Source: Halobacterium wangiae (GTDB lineage Archaea; Halobacteriota; Halobacteria; Halobacteriales; Halobacteriaceae). From it: a DNA stretch of 64,000 nt. The notes beneath the pieces are model-generated. The model searched no databases, was not told the DNA's origin, and saw nothing but the letters and a program-made list of their open reading frames with translations. A program made the translations under genes and the position numbers. Below are positions 25,999-34,957 of the stretch, piece by piece. The stretch is from contig NZ_CP089588.1 in NCBI RefSeq assembly GCF_021249345.1, positions 124,001 to 188,000 of the forward strand, written 5' to 3'. The first letter of the stretch is position 1, and every line of letters starts with the position of its first letter.

Positions 25999-27156
25999 TC
26001 ACTCGCAGGCCATGGACTGCGCGATTTCGACCAGTGCCTCCTCGTCGAGCGTCGACCCGACGACGGAGTACCGGGTGCGCTCGCAGGACCACGTGACGAG
26101 GTTGTACTGACCCGTCGACAGGTACCGGCCCTCGTAGCCGGCGACCGAGACGTTCTCGCCGCCCGGGTGCGCGTTCGGTTCCGCCGACGTCGCCGGGGAC
26201 TTCGAGACGGTGAGGTGGCCGTCCTCGCTCTCGTACTGGAGGGTCAGCTGCGTGTGGTTCCCCTGGATCACCTGCGCGCGGTGGAACTCGTAGCCGTCCG
26301 GGACGTCGGGGTCCGGGACGGCCAGCGAGCTGTTCGCCCGGAGCGCCGACAGCGAGTCGAAGGTCTCCACGTGGAAGTCTCGCGTCTCGACGGTGGCGCC
26401 CTCCGGCTTCTCGAACGTGAAGACGTCCGTCGGGAGGTCGTCGTTGTACGTGACGTTCTCCAGGTGCATGGCCGTGTGGTACGTCTCGCCGTCCAGCGTC
26501 ACGGTCTGGTTCATCCGCAGCGGGTAGTAGTACGCCGCGTCGAGCCACATCGTCCGGTCGAAGTCGACGGCCGCGTCCGACGCTGCGGTCATCCGGAACC
26601 CGTGGACCGTGCGCCCGTCGACGGTGTCGGTCCCCAGGTACGTCACCTCGTAGGTGTCGATGGGGTCGGACTCGGTGGTGGTCGCCGGGAGGACCGGGAG
26701 CGGGGAGACGCCGCTGGAGGGGTTCTCGATCGGTTCGTCCTCACAGGCGCCGGCGACGACGCGCGCGAAGAACTCCCCGCGGTCAAGAGACAATACACCG
26801 CCGACGTGGGGTACGTACGAGACCGATTTCTCGCTGGCGTCGTAGGTCACCGACGTCGACTCGTTCGACACGTACACGTCGCCTTCACGCTCGGCCGGGG
26901 CGTGGACGTACTGGTACTGGCGAGTGGACTCCCCGAGGCCGATGTGGACCGTGGCGCGCATGTGAACGGTCTCGTTCTCGGACCGGAACGAGAAGACCTG
27001 CGTGCCACTCACCGTCTCCAGGGAGTCGAACTTCGCGGCCACGTCGTCGTCCGGAGGTGACTGGGTACCGTCGCCCCCGAACAGCAGGACGCCGGTACAG
27101 CCGCTCGCGACGAGGAGGAGGGCGACTGCGACTGGCACGTAGCTCTGGGACCTCAT
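25999..27156 (-). CDS. LolA-like outer lipoprotein
   Basis: 385 residues. Signal and lipobox: VPVAVALLLVASGC, Cys ~20. The body resembles LolA/LppX-type half-barrels: FRSENETVHMRATVHIGLGESTRQ, a central MNQTVTLDGETYHTAMHLENV strand series, and a C-terminal domain (LTLQYESEDGHLTVSKSP) similar to DUF4367. Family proteins bind or shuttle lipids or sense envelope state. The ATG at 27156 was chosen because the signal peptide starts there; a TATA-like element lies about 31 bases upstream. Confidence 0.78.
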   Translation of the reverse strand: MRSQSYVPVAVALLLVASGCTGVLLFGGDGTQSPPDDDVAAKFDSLETVSGTQVFSFRSENETVHMRATVHIGLGESTRQYQYVHAPAEREGDVYVSNESTSVTYDASEKSVSYVPHVGGVLSLDRGEFFARVVAGACEDEPIENPSSGVSPLPVLPATTTESDPIDTYEVTYLGTDTVDGRTVHGFRMTAASDAAVDFDRTMWLDAAYYYPLRMNQTVTLDGETYHTAMHLENVTYNDDLPTDVFTFEKPEGATVETRDFHVETFDSLSALRANSSLAVPDPDVPDGYEFHRAQVIQGNHTQLTLQYESEDGHLTVSKSPATSAEPNAHPGGENVSVAGYEGRYLSTGQYNLVTWSCERTRYSVVGSTLDEEALVEIAQSMACE

Positions 27157-27181
27157 TCTCACCTGCCACGACGCAGCCGGA

Positions 27182-27192
27182 ACGAATAAAAT
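27182..27192 (-). promoter_or_regulatory. TATA-like box of the LolA-like gene
   Basis: Minus-strand CATTTTATTCG, the only AT-rich run in this divergent region, about 31 bases before the ATG at 27156. Confidence 0.5.
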
Positions 27193-27284
27193 GGGCGAAA
27201 CATTCCGGTTCTTGCCGGCCGGCTCGGCCACCGGATTCCCCCGATTCCCGAATCCCTAAGGTCACTTCGTCCCTACCCGCGAGC

Positions 27285-28166
27285 ATGCAAGCGCTGGTCA
27301 TCGTCGGACACGGCTCACACCTCAACCCCGGGTCGTCGGACCCGGCGTTCGCGCACGCCGACACCATCCGCGAGGCGGGCGCGTTCGACGAAGTACGGGA
27401 GGCGTTCTGGAAGGAGGAACCGTCGTTCCGCGAGGTGCTCCGTACGCTCGAGTCCGAGGAGGTGTTCGTGGTGCCGCTGTTCATCTCGGAGGGCTACTTC
27501 ACCGAGCAGGTCATCCCGCGCGAACTTCGACTCGACGACTGGGACCCCGCGGACTGGGACTCGAACGGCACGGACGCCGACCACGTCACACTCCACGCCG
27601 AGGACGTGGAGAAGACCATCCACTACTGCGGACCGGTCGGCACTCACGACTCGATGAGCGACGTCATCGTCCAGCGCGCGAAGTCCATCACGGGCGACGA
27701 GGACGTCGGCCCGGGCTTCGGGCTGGCCGTCGTCGGCCACGGCACGGAGCGCAACGAGAACTCCGCGAAGGCCATCTACTACCACGCCGACCGCATCCGC
27801 GAGACGGGCCGCTTCGAGGACGTGCAGGCGGTGTTCATGGACGAGGACCCGGAGGTCGACGACGTCACCGAGTTCTTCGACGCCGAGGACATCGTCGTCG
27901 TCCCGCTGTTCGTCGCCGACGGCTTCCACACCCAGGAGGACATCCCCGAGGACATGGGCCTCACGGACGACTACCGGACGGGCTACGACGTGCCCAGCGA
28001 GGTGGACGGCCACCGCATCTGGTACTCCGGAGCGGTCGGCACCGAACCACTGGTGGCCGACGTGGTGCTCGAACGGGCGGCCGAGGCGGGCGCCGACGTC
28101 CGGGAGGCTATCGAACTGGTGCGCGAGCGGACCGGCGGCGTGAACGCCGCGAGTGCGGGGGACTGA
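27285..28166 (+). CDS. cbiX: CbiX-type chelatase with two CbiX domains
   Basis: 293 residues, two tandem chelatase domains. The first starts MQALVIVGHGSHLNPGSS (His of the metal site), the second VVGHGTERNENSAKAIYYHA; both have the VVPLFxxxGxH(T/F) type motif (VVPLFISEGYFTEQ; VVPLFVADGFHTQED). CbiX inserts cobalt (or nickel/iron in relatives) into sirohydrochlorin for corrin synthesis. The ATG at 27285 directly precedes the first beta strand. The stop shares a base with the next start (TGATG), so it is coupled to the DR2241 gene. Confidence 0.85.
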   Translation: MQALVIVGHGSHLNPGSSDPAFAHADTIREAGAFDEVREAFWKEEPSFREVLRTLESEEVFVVPLFISEGYFTEQVIPRELRLDDWDPADWDSNGTDADHVTLHAEDVEKTIHYCGPVGTHDSMSDVIVQRAKSITGDEDVGPGFGLAVVGHGTERNENSAKAIYYHADRIRETGRFEDVQAVFMDEDPEVDDVTEFFDAEDIVVVPLFVADGFHTQEDIPEDMGLTDDYRTGYDVPSEVDGHRIWYSGAVGTEPLVADVVLERAAEAGADVREAIELVRERTGGVNAASAGD

Positions 28167-29236
28167 TGTCCGCGACCACCACCGACGCGGTCGCCGACGC
28201 GCTCGTCGATGCGGCCAACGCCGGCATCGACTTCGACGGCCTCACCGTCGAGCCGTTCCGCGAGGCGTACCGCTGGCAGACGCCGGAGACCGAGGCCGTC
28301 GTCTCGGCCGAGGAACTCCAGGAGTACGCCGACGACCCGTACGCGACCAACTGGTACTACTGGGAGCGGGAGGTCGGCGGCCACGACACCGCGCGGCGCG
28401 CGTTCCTCCGCTGGCTCGAGGGCGACGACCTGGCCCCCGACCGCTACGAGCAGTTGCGCGGCGGCCACACGCGCCACTGGGGGGAACTCGCGATCACGGT
28501 CGTGCTGAGCGATGGCGGCACCCGGCGCTACGAGGTGCGGCACGAGGACGACGTCGGCGAGGACGTCGACGCCTACACGGACCCCCTCGAGGCGCGCCAC
28601 CTCGTCAAGCACGACAACGAAGGACGCTACCGCCCGCTCTCGACGGCGCCCTCGCTCCCCCACGGCTGGGCGTTCGTGGACCTGGACGGCAGCGACCTCG
28701 TTCAGACCGTCGAGTACGTCTACCCCGCGACGGTCGCCAACTGGCACCGCGAACGGGAGGGCGACCTCGATGTCGACCACTGGGAGGACGCCGCGAGCCG
28801 CCAGACGGGCATCTACAGCATCGTCGAACAGCTCGACGGCGAGGCCCTGGAGTGGGGCGCGGAGGCCTGCTGCGTCGACTCCCAGTGCCTGAAGCGCCGC
28901 GAGTGGGACGAGAACGACGAGACGGAACTCGACGTCCCACGGGGTGACGGCGAGTTCCCGTGCCGCGAACCCTGCTCGCTGTTCGTCGCCGCCGCACGGA
29001 AGTTCGTCACGCTCGAACGCGAGGAGAGCCGCGAGTACACCTTCGAGTTGACGCCCGCCGAGAAGGAACAGATCGAGGACATCGTCGACACCGTCGCGGA
29101 CGGCCGCACGGACGAGATCCGCGAAGCGGACGTCTACGAGGGTGCGAACCGCTACCGGGCGCGGTTCCTGCGCGCGAAGCGGATGGACGAACACGGCCTC
29201 TCGGGGACGCCCACGTACCCCGAGGACCACGACTGA
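28166..29236 (+). CDS. DR2241-family iron-sulfur protein
   Basis: 356 residues. It carries a cysteine cluster around residues 230-275 (EACCVDSQCLKRRE ... FPCREPCSLF) that matches the 4Fe-4S-binding region of DR2241-type proteins, then a helical stabilising domain rich in Arg/Glu. DR2241 proteins occur next to or fused with CbiX chelatases; their role in cobalamin or sirohaem synthesis is inferred from that association. The translational overlap with cbiX here supports a common function. Confidence 0.8.
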   Translation: MSATTTDAVADALVDAANAGIDFDGLTVEPFREAYRWQTPETEAVVSAEELQEYADDPYATNWYYWEREVGGHDTARRAFLRWLEGDDLAPDRYEQLRGGHTRHWGELAITVVLSDGGTRRYEVRHEDDVGEDVDAYTDPLEARHLVKHDNEGRYRPLSTAPSLPHGWAFVDLDGSDLVQTVEYVYPATVANWHREREGDLDVDHWEDAASRQTGIYSIVEQLDGEALEWGAEACCVDSQCLKRREWDENDETELDVPRGDGEFPCREPCSLFVAAARKFVTLEREESREYTFELTPAEKEQIEDIVDTVADGRTDEIREADVYEGANRYRARFLRAKRMDEHGLSGTPTYPEDHD

Positions 29237-29274
29237 CGGCCCGTCAGGACAGCTGCTTCTGGCGAAGAGACGAC

Positions 29275-29832
29275 TCAGACGAACAGCAGGTAGGCCGCAG
29301 CCGCGACGCCCGCCAGCAGTGCGAGCACGCCCACGACCAGCGCCAGCGAGTCGGAGACGGCCAGGGCGACCGCCGCGGCCACGACCACACCGCCGGCGGC
29401 CAGCACGAGGTTCCGCGCTCCCTCGGCGGTCCCACCGCCCGGGTCCGTCTCGACGGTCTGTTTCTCCGCGAGCGTCTCGTCGACGGCCACCTCGGGACCG
29501 CCGTCCTTTCGCTCGGCCGTCACGGTGACATTGAGGCGCGCCTCCTGGGCGCCGTACCCCGTCACGAGGTCGACGTACCCCTTCGCGGGGCCGTGACCGA
29601 GTGGAATCGTGATTTCGACGTCACGGGTCGCCTCCTCGTCGACGTACACCTGCGTGGCCGAGGGCTGGGCGACCGCGTCGAGCGCCTCGTCGAAGTGGAG
29701 GTGGACGTGGAGCGGGCCGCCGTGGTTCACGAACCGCAGGACGAACGAGCGGTCCGTCTCCAGGGACGCCACTTCGGGTGCGACGTCGCGTGGCTCCTCG
29801 CGGTTGAGGTGAACCGTCAGGGTCTCCGGCAC
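29275..29832 (-). CDS. Conserved haloarchaeal membrane protein (DUF7524-like)
   Basis: 185 residues. The N-terminal ~110 residues are beta-rich and soluble (LTVHLNREEPRDVAPEVAS, a VNHGGPLHVHLHFDEAL strand pair), then two C-terminal hydrophobic segments (LVLAAGGVVVAAAVALAVS; ALVVGVLALLAGVAAAAYLL). The N-terminal part has no signal peptide, so the orientation is uncertain. Function unknown. Convergent with the CbiX/DR2241 operon. Confidence 0.65.
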   Translation of the reverse strand: MPETLTVHLNREEPRDVAPEVASLETDRSFVLRFVNHGGPLHVHLHFDEALDAVAQPSATQVYVDEEATRDVEITIPLGHGPAKGYVDLVTGYGAQEARLNVTVTAERKDGGPEVAVDETLAEKQTVETDPGGGTAEGARNLVLAAGGVVVAAAVALAVSDSLALVVGVLALLAGVAAAAYLLFV

Positions 29833-29876
29833 GCTCGGGGGATGGAACCGGGGTTAGAAAAAGGTTCCCTGCCGAG

Positions 29877-30071
29877 TCAGGCGGGCGCCTCCTCGCGCAT
29901 GTCCGGCGGGAGGAGGTTCGGGATGCCGTCCTCGATGGGGTAGGTCTCGCCGCACTCAGTGCACGTCAGCGTCCCCGACATGACCTCGCCGTCCTCGCGG
30001 GACTCGACGTCGAGTTCCAGGTCGTGCTTGTCGAGCGGACAGCAGATGATGTCCATGAGGTCTTCCTTCAT
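29877..30071 (-). CDS. trm112: Trm112-family methyltransferase activator
   Basis: 64 residues, the normal size. MKEDLMDIICCPLDKHDLEL, then LTCTECGETYPIEDGIPNLLP: the zinc-ribbon-like fold with the YPIxDGIPxLLP C-terminal motif of Trm112. In archaea Trm112 binds and activates several RNA and protein methyltransferases (for example Trm9- and Mtq2-type). The ATG at 30071 is set by the family start. Confidence 0.88.
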   Translation of the reverse strand: MKEDLMDIICCPLDKHDLELDVESREDGEVMSGTLTCTECGETYPIEDGIPNLLPPDMREEAPA

Positions 30072-30258
30072 GTTCTGAGCGTGGACGGCGCCGGTCAAAA
30101 GCGTGCGGGTTCCAGAGTGGGTGTTCTCCGGACTCGGTACGCGCGGCGTGGTAGCGGAGTACGACACAGAAAGCCCTCGGCTCGCCCTTTCGCTCCACCA
30201 GGGTGTCGGTCGTTCCACAGCAGTTTCTCGCAGAAAATCGGACTGGCAGCGGAGACGC

Positions 30259-31572
30259 TTACTCGAACGGGTCCTGGCGAACGACTGTCTCTTCGCGACC
30301 TGGGCCGACGCCGAGGACGTACGTCGGCGTGTCGAGTTCGTCCTCGAGGTACTCGACGTACTCGCGGGCGGCGGCCGGGAGCGCGTCGTAGCCACCGTCT
30401 GCGACCGCCTGCGGGTCGAACTCCTCCCAGCCGTCGAAGCTCCGGAAGACCGGCTCGCACTCGCTCCAGCGCTCCGTGCTGGCGGGCGTCGCGAGCAGTT
30501 CTTCGCCGTCGAGTTCGTACGCGTGACCGACCTTCAGTTCGTCGAGGCCGGCGAGCACGTCGAGGTGGTTGATAGCGAGGCCGGTGAAGCCGTTGGCGCG
30601 GGCGGCGTGCCGGAGCATCGGGACGTCCAGCCAGCCGACGCGACGCGGGCGGCCGGTGACGGTGCCGTACTCCCCGCCCTCGTCGCGGATGTACTCCGCC
30701 AGGTCGCCGTCCAGTTCCGTCGGCATCGGGCCGCTACCGACCCGGGAGAGGTACGCCTTCACGATACCGACGACTTCGCCCTGTCCGATGACTGTCGGGC
30801 CGAGGCCGGTGCCGGTGGCGGCGTAGCCCGCGGTCGGGTTCGAGGAGGTGACGAATGGGTAGTCGCCGTGGTCGATGTCGAGGCTGGTACCCTGGGCGCC
30901 CTCCAGCATCAGTTCCTCGCCGGCGTCGACGCGGTCGGCGAGGTACTCGCCAGCGTTGACGGCCATGTTCTCCTCGCTGATGCGTTCGCCGTACTCGCGG
31001 CAGCGCTCGTAGATGGCGTCGACGTCGAACTCGTCGCCCGCGTCGCCGCCGTAGACGTCCTCGTACAGCGTACGCTTCTGCGGGACGGCGTACTCCAGGC
31101 GGTCCCGGAGCACGTCCGGGTCGAGCAGGTCGCCGACGCGGACGCCGCGGCGGCCGACCTTGTCCTCGTACGTCGGGCCGATGCCGCGGCCGGTGGTGCC
31201 GATCTCCTGGTCGTCGTCGGCCTTCGCCTCCTCCTCGATGCCGTCGAGGACGCGGTGGTACGGCAGGATGACGTGTGCGCGGCGCGCGACCCGGACGTCG
31301 GGGTCCAGCCCGCGCTCGCGGAGCGCGTCGATCTCCTCGAACAGGGTCTCCGGGTTCACGACGCAACCGTTGCCGAGAACGCCGGTCTTCCCGCGGATGA
31401 CGCCGGAGGGGACCAGGGAGAGCTTGTACTCCTCGCCGCCCACGACGACGGTGTGGCCGGCGTTGTCCCCGCCCTGGTAACGGACGACGACGTCCGCGGC
31501 GTCGCCGAAGATGTCGACGACACCGCCCTTGCCCTCGTCGCCGAGCTGTGCGCCCACGATAGTGACGGTCAT
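30259..31572 (-). CDS. purA: Adenylosuccinate synthetase
   Basis: 437 residues. Start MTVTIVGAQLGDEGKGGVVD (GTP loop), RYQGGDNAGHTVVV, IGTTGRGIGPTYEDK, and the later TTSSNPTAGYAATGTG and TGRPRRVGWLDV motifs, all family hallmarks. Converts IMP, aspartate and GTP to adenylosuccinate in AMP synthesis. The ATG at 31572 is the family start; longer upstream open sequence lacks homologous features. Confidence 0.95.
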   Translation of the reverse strand: MTVTIVGAQLGDEGKGGVVDIFGDAADVVVRYQGGDNAGHTVVVGGEEYKLSLVPSGVIRGKTGVLGNGCVVNPETLFEEIDALRERGLDPDVRVARRAHVILPYHRVLDGIEEEAKADDDQEIGTTGRGIGPTYEDKVGRRGVRVGDLLDPDVLRDRLEYAVPQKRTLYEDVYGGDAGDEFDVDAIYERCREYGERISEENMAVNAGEYLADRVDAGEELMLEGAQGTSLDIDHGDYPFVTSSNPTAGYAATGTGLGPTVIGQGEVVGIVKAYLSRVGSGPMPTELDGDLAEYIRDEGGEYGTVTGRPRRVGWLDVPMLRHAARANGFTGLAINHLDVLAGLDELKVGHAYELDGEELLATPASTERWSECEPVFRSFDGWEEFDPQAVADGGYDALPAAAREYVEYLEDELDTPTYVLGVGPGREETVVRQDPFE

Positions 31573-31775
31573 ACACGTGCGTTCCACGACTGGCGACAAA
31601 CCCGTTACGATGTTCGCGGATATTGTGTGCACTCCCGTGCACAACGACGGTAGATTTCCCCGCCCCCATTGGACGAACGAGTAGATTCGACCGGACTCGA
31701 ACGCCGAGCGCAATCGTTAATTGCTAGCACTCCCAAACGCCAAACACCCCGTTTTTCGCGGCGCAGTGTGACAAC

Positions 31776-31783
31776 CTTTAAAA
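31776..31783 (+). promoter_or_regulatory. TATA box of the 100-aa HTH gene
   Basis: CTTTAAAA centred 31 bases before the ATG at 31811, in an AT-rich pocket; predicts a leaderless or near-leaderless mRNA. Confidence 0.65.
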
Positions 31784-31810
31784 CCCCGCCAAGACAAGTT
31801 AACAAGTGCC

Positions 31811-32113
31811 ATGATAGACCGGCTTGAGAAGGAAGTCGATATGCTAGAACGACATCTGCAGGTCCTCCGAATGGTCATCGAGAACGAGCCAATCGGTATC
31901 GTGAAGATGTCCAACGAGACCGGCTACCCCCACCACAAGGTGCGCTACTCCCTCCGCGTACTCGAAGAGGAGAACCTCATCGAACCGTCCAGCCAGGGTG
32001 CGATCACCACCGAGCGGACCCAGGAGTTCGTCGACGAACTCGACGGCAAGATCGACGAGATCGTGGGGAAGATGGAGGCGATGAAGATCGACGCGGCAGC
32101 GGAAGCCGAGTGA
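31811..32113 (+). CDS. Conserved winged-helix regulator (100 aa)
   Basis: 100 residues. A helical dimerisation start (MIDRLEKEVDMLERHLQVLRMV), then a winged helix: EPIGIVKMSNETGYPHHKVRYSLRVLEEENLIEPS, and an acidic C-terminal helix. The sequence is highly haloarchaeal in type; proteins of this shape are broadly conserved in Halobacteria. Codon use is less GC-biased at the start than in neighbours, as often seen in strongly expressed small genes. Target unknown. Confidence 0.8.
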   Translation: MIDRLEKEVDMLERHLQVLRMVIENEPIGIVKMSNETGYPHHKVRYSLRVLEEENLIEPSSQGAITTERTQEFVDELDGKIDEIVGKMEAMKIDAAAEAE

Positions 32114-32162
32114 GGCGTCCTCGACGTCGATAACTCCGGTCGAGAAGGTCCCCGCCGGGTAC

Positions 32163-34172
32163 CTACAGTTCGGGGACGGTCAGGTGGAACGCGTCGTTTC
32201 TATCCTCCACCAGACAGAGGTGGTAGCCGTCCTTGCGGCCGACCTTCACGTAGCTCTCTTTGTCGCTGCGAGAGAGGAAGCCGCCGCCACCGGTCTCCTC
32301 GGCGGCGGTCTCCAGTGCCTGCGGTTCGAAGAACGAGGCCGTGACGTACATCGCCGCGCTCAGGTCGTCGGCACCCTCGCTGACGGCGGTCGTCGCGTCG
32401 ACGAGCGCCTGCATCTCGTCGCCGGTCACTGGTTCCCGCTCCGCGTTCAGTTCCGCGACGACGAGCGGTTCGCCCATGCGGTCGCGCAACACGACGTCGA
32501 ACGAGCGGGAGACGCTGCCGTCCTCCGTCTCGACCTCGACCGCGCCGTCGAGTTCCGCGCGGTCGACCCTCGGAATCGCGTCGTAGAGGTCGGCGAGCCC
32601 GGTCGAGTGGCCGGCGTCACGGATCTCGTAGGGGAGTTCTCTGACAGCCCAGGAGACGAAGCGGTACGCGCCCGTCCCCGTCAGGAACGTCTCGAACTCC
32701 TCGCCGTCTACGGTGGCCGTCGACGCCTCGAACTGCGTGTGGTGGTCGACGCGCATGTTCTGGTTCACGGCGTCCGCGTCGATGCCGTCGCCGAGTTCGT
32801 CGAGCGTGGACTTCCCCTTCGAGTCGTACCGGACGAAGAGGTTCGTCCCCGACAGCGCGGCCTCCGGTGAGAGGTCGTTCTGTCCCGGAGTGCCGCCCGT
32901 GGCGCCCGCGCTCTCGGCGGCCTCGAGTTCCGACTCGAGTGCGTCCGCGCGCGCCGCGAGTTCGTCGCGTTCCTCCTGGAGGCTCCGCACGCGCTCGCGG
33001 AGCTTGTCGCGTTCGCCTTCGAGGGAGTCGATGCGCTCGGCGGCCTCCTCGAGTTTCGCGTCGCGCTGCTGGACGGCCCGTTTCAGCTTCTCGACGTTCG
33101 AGCGGCGCTTGCCCGAGGAGGACGACTGCCGGCTGCGCTTGGCCCGGCGCTGTTTCTGCTGGCGTTTGGCCGTCTGCTCGGTGGCCTCGCCGCCGGCGTC
33201 CTCGTCGGCCGTCTCGCTCTTCTCCGGGTCGAGCGTCGGCACCGAACGGGCGTTGCGCCACTCCTTCTCCTCGTCGAAGACGCCCTCTTCGTCGGCTGCC
33301 GCAGCCGACGCTGCTGTCGCCCCGCCGTTGGGCGCCGCCTCCTCGGGTTCGTCTGTGGCGCCCGAACCGTCGTCTACGGTGGACGGCGAACCCGGCTCGG
33401 GAGCGTCACTGGGCTCGCTCGCCGACTCGTCGACGCTCCCCGGACCTGTCTCCGCTGCCTCTGCCGTCGCTTCCTCGGCGTCGGTCGTCGATTCAGCGTC
33501 CTCGGTGGACTGTCGCTCGTCGTCGACGCCACCGGGAGTGGCCGGCGATTCGACCGTCGTCTCCTCGGCTGTGTCGTCCGCGGCGTCCGCCGGTTCCTCC
33601 GCGGCCGCGGCCGCGTCGCCGGTATCCTCTTCGACATCGGGGATGCTCGTGACGTTCACGGGCGTCTTCAGCACCTCGTAGAGCCCCACTTCGTCGTCCG
33701 CGCGCTCGAAGGCATCGTCGCCGGTGATCAGTTCCTCGCTGGCGCCTACGAACGCGGCACTCATCGAGCGGCCGCCGTAGTAGACGACGTAGTAGTCCCC
33801 GGAGAGGACGTTCTCCGAGAGTTCGATGTAGCCGGTGAAGTTCGCGTCCGAGAGCGTCCTGTCGGCCTCCGAGAGCGCCGTGTCGTTCGTGTAGTACTTC
33901 GCCTGCGTCTCACCGCCCCGCTCCTGCATGGAGAACAGTAACGCGAGCGCGGGGTCCGGCGCCTCGTACACCGTTCCGTCGGTGTCCTCGAAATCGTCGA
34001 TCTGGCCCTCGAAGACGCCAATGACGCGGCCGTTCAACATGAACAACCACGTCCCGCCGGCGACGACCGCGCCCGAGAAGTCGGCGTCCGCGAGTTCGTG
34101 CAACTCGTGGAAGCCACCCGAGAACGGTCGGGAGTGCCAGGACTCCACCCGCTCGACCGTGTGTGCCTGCAT
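32163..34172 (-). CDS. DUF7527-like protein: paired N-terminal domains, coiled coil, nuclease-like C-terminus
   Basis: 669 residues in four parts. Residues 1-165 appear to be two related beta-rich units (ADFSGAVVAGGTWLFMLNGR and ANFTGYIELSENVLSGDYYV), perhaps a DUF4388-like pair. Residues 170-345 are an acidic Ala/Glu/Thr linker. Residues 345-455 are a basic patch and a heptad coiled coil (LEEAAERIDSLEGERDKLRE). Residues 470-669 form an alpha/beta domain with SFDVVLRD (near 557) and LVVAELN (near 573), which resembles the D...ExK core of PD-(D/E)xK nucleases with Asn in place of Lys. No signal peptide. Function unknown. Confidence 0.7.
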   Translation of the reverse strand: MQAHTVERVESWHSRPFSGGFHELHELADADFSGAVVAGGTWLFMLNGRVIGVFEGQIDDFEDTDGTVYEAPDPALALLFSMQERGGETQAKYYTNDTALSEADRTLSDANFTGYIELSENVLSGDYYVVYYGGRSMSAAFVGASEELITGDDAFERADDEVGLYEVLKTPVNVTSIPDVEEDTGDAAAAAEEPADAADDTAEETTVESPATPGGVDDERQSTEDAESTTDAEEATAEAAETGPGSVDESASEPSDAPEPGSPSTVDDGSGATDEPEEAAPNGGATAASAAAADEEGVFDEEKEWRNARSVPTLDPEKSETADEDAGGEATEQTAKRQQKQRRAKRSRQSSSSGKRRSNVEKLKRAVQQRDAKLEEAAERIDSLEGERDKLRERVRSLQEERDELAARADALESELEAAESAGATGGTPGQNDLSPEAALSGTNLFVRYDSKGKSTLDELGDGIDADAVNQNMRVDHHTQFEASTATVDGEEFETFLTGTGAYRFVSWAVRELPYEIRDAGHSTGLADLYDAIPRVDRAELDGAVEVETEDGSVSRSFDVVLRDRMGEPLVVAELNAEREPVTGDEMQALVDATTAVSEGADDLSAAMYVTASFFEPQALETAAEETGGGGFLSRSDKESYVKVGRKDGYHLCLVEDRNDAFHLTVPEL

Positions 34173-34250
34173 GGTCCATCGAACGCAAGGGGCCGGTATA
34201 AGGCTTTCCGGGGCGGACGAGCCCCTTCAGAACGTGTTCGGGAGCCGTCG

Positions 34251-34529
34251 TTACAGCTTGCCCGAGGCGTCGTCGGCGAGCTCCTCCATGCGCTTGCTGA
34301 GTCGGCCCGCGTTGGAGAACTCGTCGTCGCTCATCGCCGCCGCCAGCGCGTTGCCGAGCAGGAAGACGGCGTGTTTGTGTTCGCTCTTGGATTTGTGGAC
34401 GTGCGAGGGGTCGACGTCGAGTTCTTCGTAGGCCGCGAACGCGTCCTGGTCGACGCTGTCGAACGCGAGGAACTGGTCTTTGATCTGGACCATCTGTTCG
34501 TGCAGGTCGAGGAGCTCGTCCTTGTGCAT
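34251..34529 (-). CDS. UPF0058 family protein
   Basis: 92 residues, start MHKDELLDLHEQMVQIKDQF, then VDPSHVHKSKSEHKHAVFLLGNALA, the diagnostic UPF0058 pattern with clustered His residues that could bind a metal. Widely conserved in euryarchaea; function not established. Small, helical, soluble. Confidence 0.88.
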   Translation of the reverse strand: MHKDELLDLHEQMVQIKDQFLAFDSVDQDAFAAYEELDVDPSHVHKSKSEHKHAVFLLGNALAAAMSDDEFSNAGRLSKRMEELADDASGKL

Positions 34530-34587
34530 CGTTGGTCGGAGTAGGAAATTCGGCGATTTAAGCGTTGTCCGCTACGGTGTCACACGG

Positions 34588-34803
34588 TCAGAAGACGTAC
34601 TCGTCGTCGTGGCCCATCATGCCACCCTCGCTCTCGAGTCCCGGGTCCTCTTCGTCTGCCGGTCCGCTCGTCTTGTAGGCGCGGATGCCCGAAGACAGCA
34701 GCTGTTCGACGGCCTCCTCGCGGCTCACGAACTCCCCCTGTTCGACGAGCTGAGCGATCTGCATCTCGATCTGGTCCGGGATGTTGATTTCGACGGTGGG
34801 CAT
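34588..34803 (-). CDS. Ribbon-helix-helix protein (71 aa)
   Basis: 71 residues: strand and first helix MPTVEINIPDQIEMQIAQLV, turn, second helix FVSREEAVEQLLSSGIRAY, then an acidic tail. This is the ribbon-helix-helix fold (haloarchaeal DUF7120-like). The ATG at 34803 begins the DNA-contacting strand. Likely a dimeric DNA-binding protein; it is not next to a toxin gene. Confidence 0.75.
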   Translation of the reverse strand: MPTVEINIPDQIEMQIAQLVEQGEFVSREEAVEQLLSSGIRAYKTSGPADEEDPGLESEGGMMGHDDEYVF

Positions 34804-34957
34804 GCTACTGGACGGGGATTCGCCACCACCGTTCTTAAGCCTGACGGGGTGGCCACTCGCCGTCTCCCCGGGAGCGTCACGCTCGCCGGAAGATACGGGG
34901 ACGACGCGGCGAGCTGCAGTCGGTAGGAATACGTGTACCGACCCGCTACGCGCACCC

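Noticed and set aside
34588-34803. Possible toxin-antitoxin pair around the 71-aa ribbon-helix-helix gene
   Set aside because: The neighbours are a UPF0058 protein and a molybdopterin protein; no toxin-like gene is present.
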